This document shows positions 1 to 5,947 of a stretch of DNA of 9,056 bases, one piece after another. Both the position numbers and the translations under genes were made by a program. Every line of letters begins with the position of its first letter. Within the stretch, counting starts at the first letter, position 1. The notes beneath the pieces are model-generated. The model ran no database searches and had not been told where the DNA came from. It saw only the letters and a list, made by a program, of their open reading frames with translations. Source of the DNA: Rubrobacter sp. (GTDB taxonomy: Bacteria; Actinomycetota; Rubrobacteria; Rubrobacterales; Rubrobacteraceae); contig JADDPV010000016.1 of NCBI GenBank assembly GCA_016781705.1, positions 1 through 9,056 on the forward strand. The letters run 5' to 3'.

Positions 1-9
1 CTTTGATCT

Positions 10-41
10 GCTTCAACCACCTCTCATGAGGGTTTTGAAAG
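10..41 (-). repeat. Interrupted dyad, possible single CRISPR-type repeat or operator
   Basis: A 28-bp interrupted dyad lies at 12-39: TTCAA, 3 nt, CCTC, 4-nt centre TCAT, GAGG, 3 nt, TTGAA. Nine pairs match symmetrically around three mismatched positions. On the minus strand the unit runs from CTTTCAAAACC at one end to GGTTGAAGC at the other. That size and ending resemble repeats of type I or III CRISPR arrays, many of which end in a TTGAAAC-like handle. Only one copy is in the window, so an array would have to continue left of base 1. A regulator-binding site or a hairpin at a transcript end would look similar. Confidence 0.3.
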
Positions 42-159
42 GCTCACTAAGGATAACCCTCTCGTCGGGGCGGGTCCCACCGCGCACGCCCCGTCGGACG
101 GCCCTCCGCCACCGAAGCTAACGTCCGCACCGTAGGGGAGCCCGAGGGTCGTCGACTTC

Positions 160-181
160 GTGTCCGGACACACAAATTTGT
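160..181. repeat. Two abutting perfect palindromes
   Basis: GTGTCCGGACAC (160-171) is a perfect 12-bp palindrome with no loop, followed at once by ACAAATTTGT (172-181), a perfect 10-bp palindrome. The pair lies about 60 bp past the rapZ stop codon. Loop-free palindromes suit dimeric DNA-binding proteins better than RNA hairpins, but no neighbouring start codon identifies a regulated gene. Confidence 0.4.
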
Positions 182-241
182 TCGGCTCGATCTACTCGAG
201 AGCCACGGACTGCCGGCCAGTTCTGGGGAACGGGGCTGCGC

Positions 242-1168
242 CTAGCGGCCAGCTTCGAGGTCGCGGTGTCGGACGAAGAGATCCACGTCCGCGCCCCCGA
301 CGCCGTCCTCTCGGAGACCCCGCGCGACCTCCTCGGTCACCGCCACGGAGCGATGCCGGCCGCCGGTGCAACCTATCCCCAAGGTGAAGTAGGTCTTACC
401 CTCGGCGGCGTAGCGGGGGACGAGGAAGGCGAGGAGGCCGCGCAAGTGGGTGAGGAACTCTCTGGTGTCCTCCTGGCCGAGGACGGCGTCGCGGACGGGT
501 CCGTCGTGGCCGGTGAGGGGACGCAGCTCCGGGTCGTAGTGGGGGTTGGGGAGGAACCGGACGTCGAGCAGCATGTCCACATCCAGAGGGGCGCCGTGCT
601 TGAAGCCGAAGGAGATCAGGCTCACGGAGAGCCGGCTCTCGTGCGCCTCGACGAGCTTCGCGAAGCGCTCCTTGACATCCCGTGGCGAGAGCGAGGAGGT
701 GTCCACCACCACGTCGGCGATCTCGCGCAGGCCCGACAGGTCGCGACGCTCGGTCCTTATGGCCGCGAGCACGTCACCGTTGGTGGCCGCCGGGTGCGGC
801 CTGCGACTCTCCTTGTAGCGCCTCACCAGCGTCAGGTCATCGGCTTCGAGGAAGATGATCCTGGGCTCCCACCCACTCTCGCCCTTGATAAACCCCAGGC
901 CCCCCTCGAGCTCCTCGCCGAAGTACCTCCTCCCCCGAATGTCCACGACGACGACCACTCCGGCCCCCTCCTCCGGTGCGAGCGCCAGGACGTTGGGAAT
1001 CATCTTCGGCGGCAAATTGTCTATGCAGTAGTACCCGGCGTCCTCGAAGGCCCGCAAAGCATTAGTCTTCCCCGCCCCCGAGAGCCCGGTTATGACGACG
1101 ATCCTCCTGCGCCTGCCTTCGGGCCCGTCCGCCGGAGTCCCGCGCAAGTTGGTATCGATCTCACTCAA
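242..1168 (-). CDS. rapZ: RapZ/YvcJ family nucleotide-binding protein
   Basis: P-loop NTPase of the RapZ (YvcJ, formerly UPF0042) family. In E. coli RapZ guides the GlmZ small RNA to RNase E and senses glucosamine-6-phosphate; the Gram-positive homologue YvcJ hydrolyses nucleotides. The role in this organism is inferred only. Seen, numbering from the TTG at 1168 (308 aa): Walker A GLSGAGKT at 28-35, a DIRGR motif near 76 at the end of a hydrophobic strand, the family block SFGFKHGAPLDVD near 186-198, FLPNPHY near 205-211 and GIGCTGGRHRSV near 264-275. I chose TTG 1168 because GGAG sits 9 nt upstream and G/C at third codon positions drops sharply before it. An upstream in-frame TTG at 1243 would give 333 aa, long for a family of about 285-300. 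It usually lies next to uvrC; here two genes intervene. Confidence 0.93.
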   Translation of the reverse strand: MSEIDTNLRGTPADGPEGRRRRIVVITGLSGAGKTNALRAFEDAGYYCIDNLPPKMIPNVLALAPEEGAGVVVVVDIRGRRYFGEELEGGLGFIKGESGWEPRIIFLEADDLTLVRRYKESRRPHPAATNGDVLAAIRTERRDLSGLREIADVVVDTSSLSPRDVKERFAKLVEAHESRLSVSLISFGFKHGAPLDVDMLLDVRFLPNPHYDPELRPLTGHDGPVRDAVLGQEDTREFLTHLRGLLAFLVPRYAAEGKTYFTLGIGCTGGRHRSVAVTEEVARGLREDGVGGADVDLFVRHRDLEAGR

Positions 1169-1177
1169 AGCATGGCG

Positions 1178-1181
1178 CTCC
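1178..1181 (-). promoter_or_regulatory. Ribosome binding site deciding the rapZ start
   Basis: GGAG on the minus strand, 9 nt before TTG 1168. It supports this start over TTG 1243, which has only an AGGA two bases away, too close to act as a normal Shine-Dalgarno sequence. Confidence 0.5.
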
Positions 1182-1275
1182 GTGTCCCCGAGGGTAAAAG
1201 TCCGTGTACCTCCGAGACTAGCACCGGTGCGGGAGGATCGCAACGTCCTACCATATATTTAAGGGTTATTTAACG

Positions 1276-1304
1276 GTGCGACGCTCTGGCCACGTGGCTA
1301 TACT
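1276..1304 (+). promoter_or_regulatory. Probable promoter of the cupin gene
   Basis: The -10 hexamer is TATACT at 1299-1304 (five of six consensus positions). A weak -35 candidate GTGCGA (1276-1281) lies 17 bp upstream. Transcription would begin near 1311, giving about 75 nt of leader before ATG 1386, or a leaderless message starting at the in-frame GTG at 1311. Confidence 0.45.
1289..1298. promoter_or_regulatory. Palindrome GCCACGTGGC, candidate operator
   Basis: A perfect 10-bp palindrome containing the CACGTG core directly abuts the cupin -10 box (TATACT at 1299-1304), so it lies in the -35/-10 spacer. It sits between the divergent rapZ and cupin genes, where a bound protein could block the cupin promoter and perhaps affect rapZ. 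The cognate regulator is unknown. Confidence 0.35.
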
Positions 1305-1385
1305 CGAAGCGTGGGTACGGCTCCCTGCGGGGCCACCTTCGCGGGGGCAACGTCCGAGAGAAGAGGATTCGAAGGAGGTATGAAG

Positions 1386-1883
1386 ATGGCGGAGGGACGC
1401 GTGGTGATCGGACCGGGCGAGGGCGTCCCGGTGATCGAGGGCGGTCTGGGGGTGGTGCTCAAGCTCTCCGGGGTGGAGACGGGGGATTCCTTCTCTATCG
1501 TAGAGCACCCTATGGAACCAGGGGTTCTGGCCGCTCCGCCGCACACGCACGCGAACGAGGACGAGCTCTCGTTCGTGGTAGAGGGGACGGTCGGGGTGTT
1601 GATGGGCGAGGAGGTGTACGAAGCGGGGCCGGGCAGCTACGTCCTGAAGCCGCGAGGCGTCCCGCACACGTTCTGGAACGCGGGGCCGGAGCCGGCGAGG
1701 ATCGTGGAGATCATCTCCCCCGCGGGCTTCGAGCGGTACTTCGAGGAGCTAGCCGAGGTCCTCTCGGCGGGAGGGCCGCCCGACGTCGCCAGGATCGAAG
1801 AGATCGCCGGCCGGTACGGGCTGACTTTCCACTGGGAGCGGATGGCGGAGCTCTCGGAGAGGTACGGGGTGGGGCTGGTTTAG
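1386..1883 (+). CDS. Single-domain cupin protein (quercetinase-like)
   Basis: Small cupin of 165 aa, probably cytosolic and metal-binding; no signal peptide is seen. Both conserved cupin motifs are intact. Motif 1 is HTH with the downstream glutamate (H53, H55, E60, then G67). Motif 2 is GSYVLKPRGVPHTFWN (G83, P89, G91, H94, N98). The expected metal ligands are therefore H53, H55, E60 and H94. The C-terminal 50 residues are helical and charged. Similar proteins are often labelled quercetin 2,3-dioxygenase-like, but cupins have many functions and the substrate cannot be read from the sequence. The start is ATG 1386 because GGAGG at 1374-1378 is 7 nt upstream; the ATG at 1380 is too close to it. 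An in-frame GTG at 1311 could add 25 residues. Its stop codon overlaps that of the convergent methyltransferase, which may hint at related roles but proves nothing. Confidence 0.88.
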   Translation: MAEGRVVIGPGEGVPVIEGGLGVVLKLSGVETGDSFSIVEHPMEPGVLAAPPHTHANEDELSFVVEGTVGVLMGEEVYEAGPGSYVLKPRGVPHTFWNAGPEPARIVEIISPAGFERYFEELAEVLSAGGPPDVARIEEIAGRYGLTFHWERMAELSERYGVGLV

Positions 1884-2953
1884 CCCCTGGTGGCGACGAA
1901 GTAGCTGTTCTGGAAGTCGTGTGGTAGCTGCTCGACCCTCACCTTCGTGAACCCGGCTTCTTCTAGCATCTGGCGCGCCTTCTCTTCGCCCCACATCGCG
2001 CCCAGGCCCACGCCGTTGTCGGCCAGCGAGACCGACATGCAGTGCATACAGGAGATCGTGTAGAGGAAAGGTCCCACCGGGTGGTCCAGGTTGTTGTGGA
2101 CGTGGCTCGACGCCCTGATGTCCTGCATCAGGTAAACGCCGTCCGGGCGCAGCGCCTCGGCTATGCCCTTCAGTACCGCCGCCGGGTGGGCCTGGTCGTG
2201 AACCGCGTCGAAGGTGGTGACGAGGTCGTAGCGGGCCTCCTCCCCTATGTTCGCCGCGTCCCTGACCTCGAAGCGGACGTTGGTGACGCCGTGCTCTTCG
2301 GCCTCGGCGCGGGCGCGGGTGATGGCTTCCTCGGAGAGATCGTAGCCGGCGAAGCGGCTGTTGGGGAAGGCGCGGGCCATGAGGTTCATGGCGCGTCCGC
2401 TGCCGCAGCCGACGTCGAGGACGTCTATGCCCTCTTCTAGGCGCCCGGTCAGGCCGGGCACGAGCGGCAGGATCGCGTCGAGCAGCGCAGAGACGACCGT
2501 CTGGGTGCTGTCCTCGGCCATGACCTCCTGGAAGCGGGGATACGCCGAGTACGGTACCCCCCCGCCCTCGCGGAAGCACTCCACGATTCGGTCCTCCACC
2601 GCCCCCAGCACCGCGACGTACTGGGCGAACGCGGCGATGTTCTCCGGCGCCGCCGCCCTCGTGAGGCAGGCGGCGTGCTCCGCGGGGAGGCTATACGTCC
2701 CGGACTCTGGGTCGTGCTCGACGATGCCGCCCACCACCATCGCCCCGAGCCACTCGCGCACGTAGCGCTCGTTCAGATCCGCCGCCGCGGCTATCCCCTC
2801 GCTCGTGGTCGGTGACAGCCCGTCCATCGCGTCGAACAACCCCGTCCTGTGGCCCACGCTGACCATGAGCGCGAGCGATCCCCCGTTCAACACGCCGACC
2901 ATCCGCTCCGCGAACCCCTCTGCCCTGATTTCGTCGAACTCCCGAACGGTCAT
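1880..2953 (-). CDS. Class I SAM-dependent methyltransferase with N-terminal winged helix (Rv2258c-like)
   Basis: A 357-aa soluble protein that should transfer a methyl group from S-adenosylmethionine; the acceptor is unknown. The N-terminal part (about 20-95) reads as a winged-helix dimerisation domain (LALMVSVGHRTGLFDAM, then YVREWLGAMVVGGIVEHD), as in the Rv2258c-like group and O-methyltransferases. The C-terminal Rossmann fold has motif I VLDVGCGSGR (178-187), an acidic residue ending strand 2 (GYDL, D205), YDLVTTFDAVHD (242-253) and LRPDG (268-272). The start is ATG 2953: the GAGGAGG just upstream is the ribosome site, and an in-frame GTG at 2965 would overlap it, adding only four residues. 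The gene has its own likely promoter between it and uvrC. The winged helix raises the possibility of DNA binding, but in this fold it usually serves dimerisation and substrate binding. Confidence 0.9.
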   Translation of the reverse strand: MTVREFDEIRAEGFAERMVGVLNGGSLALMVSVGHRTGLFDAMDGLSPTTSEGIAAAADLNERYVREWLGAMVVGGIVEHDPESGTYSLPAEHAACLTRAAAPENIAAFAQYVAVLGAVEDRIVECFREGGGVPYSAYPRFQEVMAEDSTQTVVSALLDAILPLVPGLTGRLEEGIDVLDVGCGSGRAMNLMARAFPNSRFAGYDLSEEAITRARAEAEEHGVTNVRFEVRDAANIGEEARYDLVTTFDAVHDQAHPAAVLKGIAEALRPDGVYLMQDIRASSHVHNNLDHPVGPFLYTISCMHCMSVSLADNGVGLGAMWGEEKARQMLEEAGFTKVRVEQLPHDFQNSYFVATRG

Positions 2954-2996
2954 GGTCCTCCTCACTCGCGCCTCAGCATGCCCTGCTTTCGATGCG

Positions 2997-3025
2997 AACG
3001 TATCAGGGACGAGAGGCTACCGCAA
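2997..3025 (-). promoter_or_regulatory. Probable promoter of the methyltransferase gene
   Basis: On the minus strand TTGCGG (3025-3020) and TACGTT (3002-2997) are separated by exactly 17 bp, a sigma-70-type layout. Transcription would start near 2990, leaving a leader of about 37 nt with AGGAGG before ATG 2953. This suggests the methyltransferase is expressed separately from uvrC. Confidence 0.45.
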
Positions 3026-3041
3026 CCCCCGCGAGCGTCGT

Positions 3042-4886
3042 CTAGCGGTGCAGGCGGGCGTGGATGTCGCGGGCGACCCTCGGAGGAAGGCCGGGCACGG
3101 CTTCGAGCTCTCCGAGGGAGGCGTTGGTAAACGCCTCCGGGGTGCCGAAGTGGTCCAGGATCCTCTTCCTGCGCGCCGGCCCCACGCCGGGCAACTCGTC
3201 GAGAACGGAGCGGGTCATGGCCTCACTCCTGAGCTTGCGGTGATACGTATTGGCGAAGCGGTGCGCCTCGTCGCGCACGCGCTGCAGGAGGTGCAGCTCC
3301 GCCGAGTCGCGGCGCAGAACGACCGGCTCGGGGCGGCCCGGCTGGAAGACCTCTTCTTCCCTCTTGGCGAGCGAGCGCAGCGGGATGTCCGGAAGCTCCT
3401 CGCCCACCCCCAGCTCGCCCAGGACAGGGGCGACCGCCGAGAGCTGGCCCTTACCGCCGTCGAGCAGTATGAGGTCCGGCTCCGGCAGGAACTTCTCGTC
3501 GCCATCCTTGAGGCGCTCGAGGCGACGCCGGATGACCTCGGCCATGCTCGCGAAGTCGTCGGCCCCCTCGACGGTCCGTATCCTGAACCGCCGGTACTGG
3601 TCCTTCGCCGGTCTGCCCCCCTGAAAGACGACCATCGAGGCGACCGAGTTGGTCCCCATCGTGTTGGAGACGTCGTAGCACTCTATGCGCAAGGGGAGCT
3701 TGGGCAACGCCAGCTCCTCGCGCAGGGCGTCGAGCGTCGAGGCCACCTGGTTGCGCCGCGTCTCCTCCAGTACCTTCTCGTGCGCGAGCCCGAGCTCCGC
3801 GTTGCGCGCCGCCATCTCCAGGACGCGCCGCTTGTCTCCCCTGCGGGGCCGCCGGACCTCGACGCGCGAGCCGCGTAGCTCCGAGAGGTGCGTTTCGAGC
3901 GGGGCCAGGGCCTCTTCCCCTTCGCCTGTCTCCACGAGGACCTCGCGGGGGACGGCGGCGGTGTCGTAGTACTGCGGGACGAACTGGAGGGCCACGGCGT
4001 CGGCGGGGGCTTCGGCGTAGTTGTCCAGGAGGAACGAGTCTCGGTTCACGATCTGGCCGTCGCGCACCGCGAACACCTGCACGCAGGCCGACTCGCCCTC
4101 GGCGTGCGCGCCGAACGCGTCGAAGGAGTCCTCCGAGGCGATGGTCGCCTGCTGGCGGTCACGCACGTGCGTGAGGGCTGAGAGCTCGTCGCGCAGCTTC
4201 GCCGCCCGCTCGAACTCCATCGCGGCGGCGGCTTCGCGCATCGCGCTCTCGCGGGTCCGGATCAGACCGTCCACCCGCCCCTCCAGGAACGCTATGACGT
4301 CCGCGATGATCCCACCGTAGTCCTCTTTGGAAACCGCGCCGATGCACGGTGCCGCCGAGCGCCCGATGTGGTAATTCAGGCACGGCACGCCACTCCTCCG
4401 CCCCGGCTCCGGTCCGCGGCACTTCCTGAATGGGAACGTCTTGTTCAGCACGTCTATCGTGGCATGGACCGACCCGGAGCTCGGGAACGGCCCGAAGTAG
4501 CGGTGCCTGGGGTCGTGCCCGCCGCGCGTCGCGTACACCCTCGGGTACTCGTCCCCCGTCGTCACCACGATGTACGGGTAGCTCTTGTCGTCCTTCAGGC
4601 TAGCGTTGAAGCGCGGCCGGTGGCGCTTTATGAGGTTCGACTCCAGGACGAGCGCCTCGGTCTCCGACCCCGTCACGATAAAGTCTATCTGCCGCACCCG
4701 CTCCCGGAGCTCCGCTATCTTCGGACGGCCGTCGCCGCTCCTGGTGAAGTAGTTGGCGACGCGCGAGCGGATGTTCTTCGCCTTGCCGACGTAGATGACC
4801 CTGTCGTCGGCGTCCTTGAAGACGTATACGCCGGGTGAGGTCGGGAGGTGAGAGCGGTCAGGGTATCCTTTGGTATTCGGAGGCAT
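3042..4886 (-). CDS. uvrC: UvrABC excinuclease subunit C
   Basis: The 614-aa dual nuclease of nucleotide excision repair, which cuts on both sides of a lesion after UvrB loads. Domains in order: GIY-YIG endonuclease (about 14-95; GVY 19-21, YVG 32-34, catalytic R40 and E77) for the 3' incision; a cysteine region at 156-181; the UVR helical hairpin contacting UvrB (about 204-240); the RNase H-like domain for the 5' incision (DVSN with D405, LLDGGKGQL with D476, H542); and two C-terminal helix-hairpin-helix motifs (about 563-612; LPGVGPARRKRIL and VPGLPPRVARDI). Length is normal. Residue 177 is Ser within GRSAAPC, where most homologues have a Cys that is one of four Fe-S ligands; C156, C169 and C181 remain. 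ATG 4886 has no Shine-Dalgarno but a perfect -10 box 7 nt upstream, so the message is probably leaderless. Confidence 0.98.
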   Translation of the reverse strand: MPPNTKGYPDRSHLPTSPGVYVFKDADDRVIYVGKAKNIRSRVANYFTRSGDGRPKIAELRERVRQIDFIVTGSETEALVLESNLIKRHRPRFNASLKDDKSYPYIVVTTGDEYPRVYATRGGHDPRHRYFGPFPSSGSVHATIDVLNKTFPFRKCRGPEPGRRSGVPCLNYHIGRSAAPCIGAVSKEDYGGIIADVIAFLEGRVDGLIRTRESAMREAAAAMEFERAAKLRDELSALTHVRDRQQATIASEDSFDAFGAHAEGESACVQVFAVRDGQIVNRDSFLLDNYAEAPADAVALQFVPQYYDTAAVPREVLVETGEGEEALAPLETHLSELRGSRVEVRRPRRGDKRRVLEMAARNAELGLAHEKVLEETRRNQVASTLDALREELALPKLPLRIECYDVSNTMGTNSVASMVVFQGGRPAKDQYRRFRIRTVEGADDFASMAEVIRRRLERLKDGDEKFLPEPDLILLDGGKGQLSAVAPVLGELGVGEELPDIPLRSLAKREEEVFQPGRPEPVVLRRDSAELHLLQRVRDEAHRFANTYHRKLRSEAMTRSVLDELPGVGPARRKRILDHFGTPEAFTNASLGELEAVPGLPPRVARDIHARLHR

Positions 4887-4893
4887 CGTTCGG

Positions 4894-4899
4894 ATTATA
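4894..4899 (-). promoter_or_regulatory. uvrC -10 box, leaderless layout
   Basis: A perfect TATAAT on the minus strand ends 7 nt before the uvrC ATG. A start 6-7 nt past the box would fall at or next to the A of the ATG. No Shine-Dalgarno lies between, matching the TANNNT-N7-ATG pattern known for leaderless actinobacterial genes. A convincing -35 is not visible. Confidence 0.6.
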
Positions 4900-4928
4900 C
4901 CCCCGGGAAAAGCTCCTTCCGCCTCCAG

Positions 4929-4934
4929 TATCCT
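4929..4934 (+). promoter_or_regulatory. Candidate -10 box of the AEC transporter gene
   Basis: TATCCT fits TANNNT and ends 9 nt before ATG 4944, where no Shine-Dalgarno is present. A very short leader of 2-3 nt is possible. It is less consensus-like than the uvrC box 30 bp away on the other strand. Confidence 0.3.
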
Positions 4935-4943
4935 GTCTGGTCT

Positions 4944-5876
4944 ATGCTGCTGGAAGTCTTCGCCCGGGTCATGGTCCCGATACTCGTGATCGTGGGCTCC
5001 GGCTACCTCTTCCGGCTCACGACCGACTTCGACATCCGGCCCTTGAGCCGCGTAAGCCTCTACCTCTTGAGCCCGGCCCTGATCTTCTCCTCGCTCGTCG
5101 AGGCGGAGATCGTGCAGGGCCAGACCCTGCGGGTCGTCGCTTTCAGCGTGCTGCTCGTCGGGGTAATGGCGGCGCTCACGCTGGCGGTCGGCGGCACGCT
5201 CGGGTTCTCCCGCAAGACGAACACGGCGCTGATGCTCTGCACGATGTTCTCGAACACGGGCAACTACGGGCTACCGCTCGCGCTCTTCGCCTTCGGCCAG
5301 AGGGGCTTCGAGCAGGCGGTGCTCTTCTTCGTCGTGCAGGGCATCCTGGTCCAGACGCTCGGCATCTACCTGGCCGGCAGCGGACAGGGTGGTTGGCGCG
5401 GCGGCGCGGCGACCCTTCTCAGGATGCCACAGCTCTACGCGGTCGGCGCGGCGCTGACCCTGCGATGGGCCGGGCCGGAGCTCGTTACCTCGTCGGAGAA
5501 CGTCGCCGGCGACCTCTTCCGGGGGGTGTCGCTAATGGGCGACGCCGCCATACCGCTCCTGCTCGTCATCCTCGGCGCCGAGCTCGCCCGAGCGGAGATA
5601 GACGCCGGGGACGTGGCCGGCATCTCGGTCGCCACCAGCATAAGGCTCTTCGCGGCCATCCCGATCTCCTACGGGCTCGCTTACGTCCTCGGCCTCGACC
5701 CACTCTCCACGAAGCTCGCCGTGATCCTCGGCAGCATGCCGACGGCGGTGAACGTCACCCTCCTCGCCGTAGAGTTCGACCTCCGCCCGAAGCTGGTCAG
5801 CAGCGTCGTGATCGTCTCCACCGCCCTGAGCTTCGTCACCCTGACCGTCTTGCTGGGAGCCCTCGGGGCGGGCTAG
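4944..5876 (+). CDS. AEC family transporter (auxin efflux carrier-like permease)
   Basis: A 310-aa integral membrane protein of the AEC/BART-type carrier family, which includes bacterial malonate or malate permease-like proteins; the substrate is not predictable. About ten hydrophobic segments alternate with short loops, for example near 9-24, 38-52, 64-86, 94-116, 123-143, 161-175, 198-215, 226-249, 256-276 and 284-306. Family hallmarks are SPALIF (43-48), FSNTGNYGLPL (102-112) with its conserved Asn, Gly and Pro, GAELA (211-215) and MPTAVN (265-270). I chose ATG 4944 because homology-like sequence starts there. The open frame extends upstream to 4848, but that part overlaps uvrC on the other strand and lacks the family's character. 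The divergent starts of this gene and uvrC are 57 bp apart. Confidence 0.92.
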   Translation: MLLEVFARVMVPILVIVGSGYLFRLTTDFDIRPLSRVSLYLLSPALIFSSLVEAEIVQGQTLRVVAFSVLLVGVMAALTLAVGGTLGFSRKTNTALMLCTMFSNTGNYGLPLALFAFGQRGFEQAVLFFVVQGILVQTLGIYLAGSGQGGWRGGAATLLRMPQLYAVGAALTLRWAGPELVTSSENVAGDLFRGVSLMGDAAIPLLLVILGAELARAEIDAGDVAGISVATSIRLFAAIPISYGLAYVLGLDPLSTKLAVILGSMPTAVNVTLLAVEFDLRPKLVSSVVIVSTALSFVTLTVLLGALGAG

Positions 5877-5895
5877 CCTCCGTACCTGGGGAACA

Positions 5896-5947
5896 GCCGG
5901 AAGCACGATCCTCCGGCAGGCAGGTTGATTAACCTCTCATAGGAGGT
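5896..5947. terminator. Hairpin cluster between convergent genes, possible terminator region
   Basis: Three inverted repeats crowd the junction of the AEC gene and the DUF4145 gene: GCCGGA/TCCGGC (5896-5901 with 5912-5917), AGGTT/AACCT (5922-5926 with 5931-5935, loop GATT) and ACCTC/GAGGT (5932-5936 with 5943-5947). The last two share bases and are mutually exclusive. No clear U tract follows on either strand, so a bidirectional terminator is only plausible. Confidence 0.3.

Larger units (their letters stand above)
1..241. other. Intergenic region downstream of rapZ, no gene seen
   Basis: I see no credible coding frame, tRNA or rRNA signature here. The only ATG-type start on the minus strand near the left edge (25-27) meets a stop after four codons. 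The stretch contains an interrupted dyad at 12-39, a perfect palindrome at 160-171, another at 172-181 and a weak hairpin around 184-204 (GGCTC/GAGCC arms). None has the U-rich tail expected of a Rho-independent terminator for rapZ. The yvcK gene that often follows rapZ is absent from this stretch. Confidence 0.6.

Noticed and set aside
184..204. Rho-independent terminator after rapZ
   Set aside because: A GGCTC/GAGCC stem exists, but the loop is long and no run of U follows on the minus strand.
266..1273. 335-aa open frame on the plus strand
   Set aside because: It is antisense to rapZ, whose protein carries clear family motifs; long antisense frames are expected in G/C-rich genes, and this product has no recognisable motif.
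2965..2965. GTG start for the methyltransferase 12 bases upstream of the ATG
   Set aside because: Its first codons are the GAGGAGG ribosome site of the ATG at 2953, so the ATG is the more natural start.
2805..3878. 357-aa open frame on the plus strand
   Set aside because: It spans the antisense of the methyltransferase 5' end, the intergenic gap and the C-terminal part of uvrC, and is low-complexity, so it is a shadow frame.
4835..5932. 365-aa open frame on the plus strand, longer than the transporter
   Set aside because: Its product is Arg/Pro/Gly-rich with no domain, while the overlapping frame encodes a clean membrane protein with AEC motifs.
5929..5947. Relationship between the ACCTCTCAT string here and the left-edge dyad at 19-27
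   Set aside because: The shared string is only nine bases and the surrounding arms differ, so chance is the simplest explanation.
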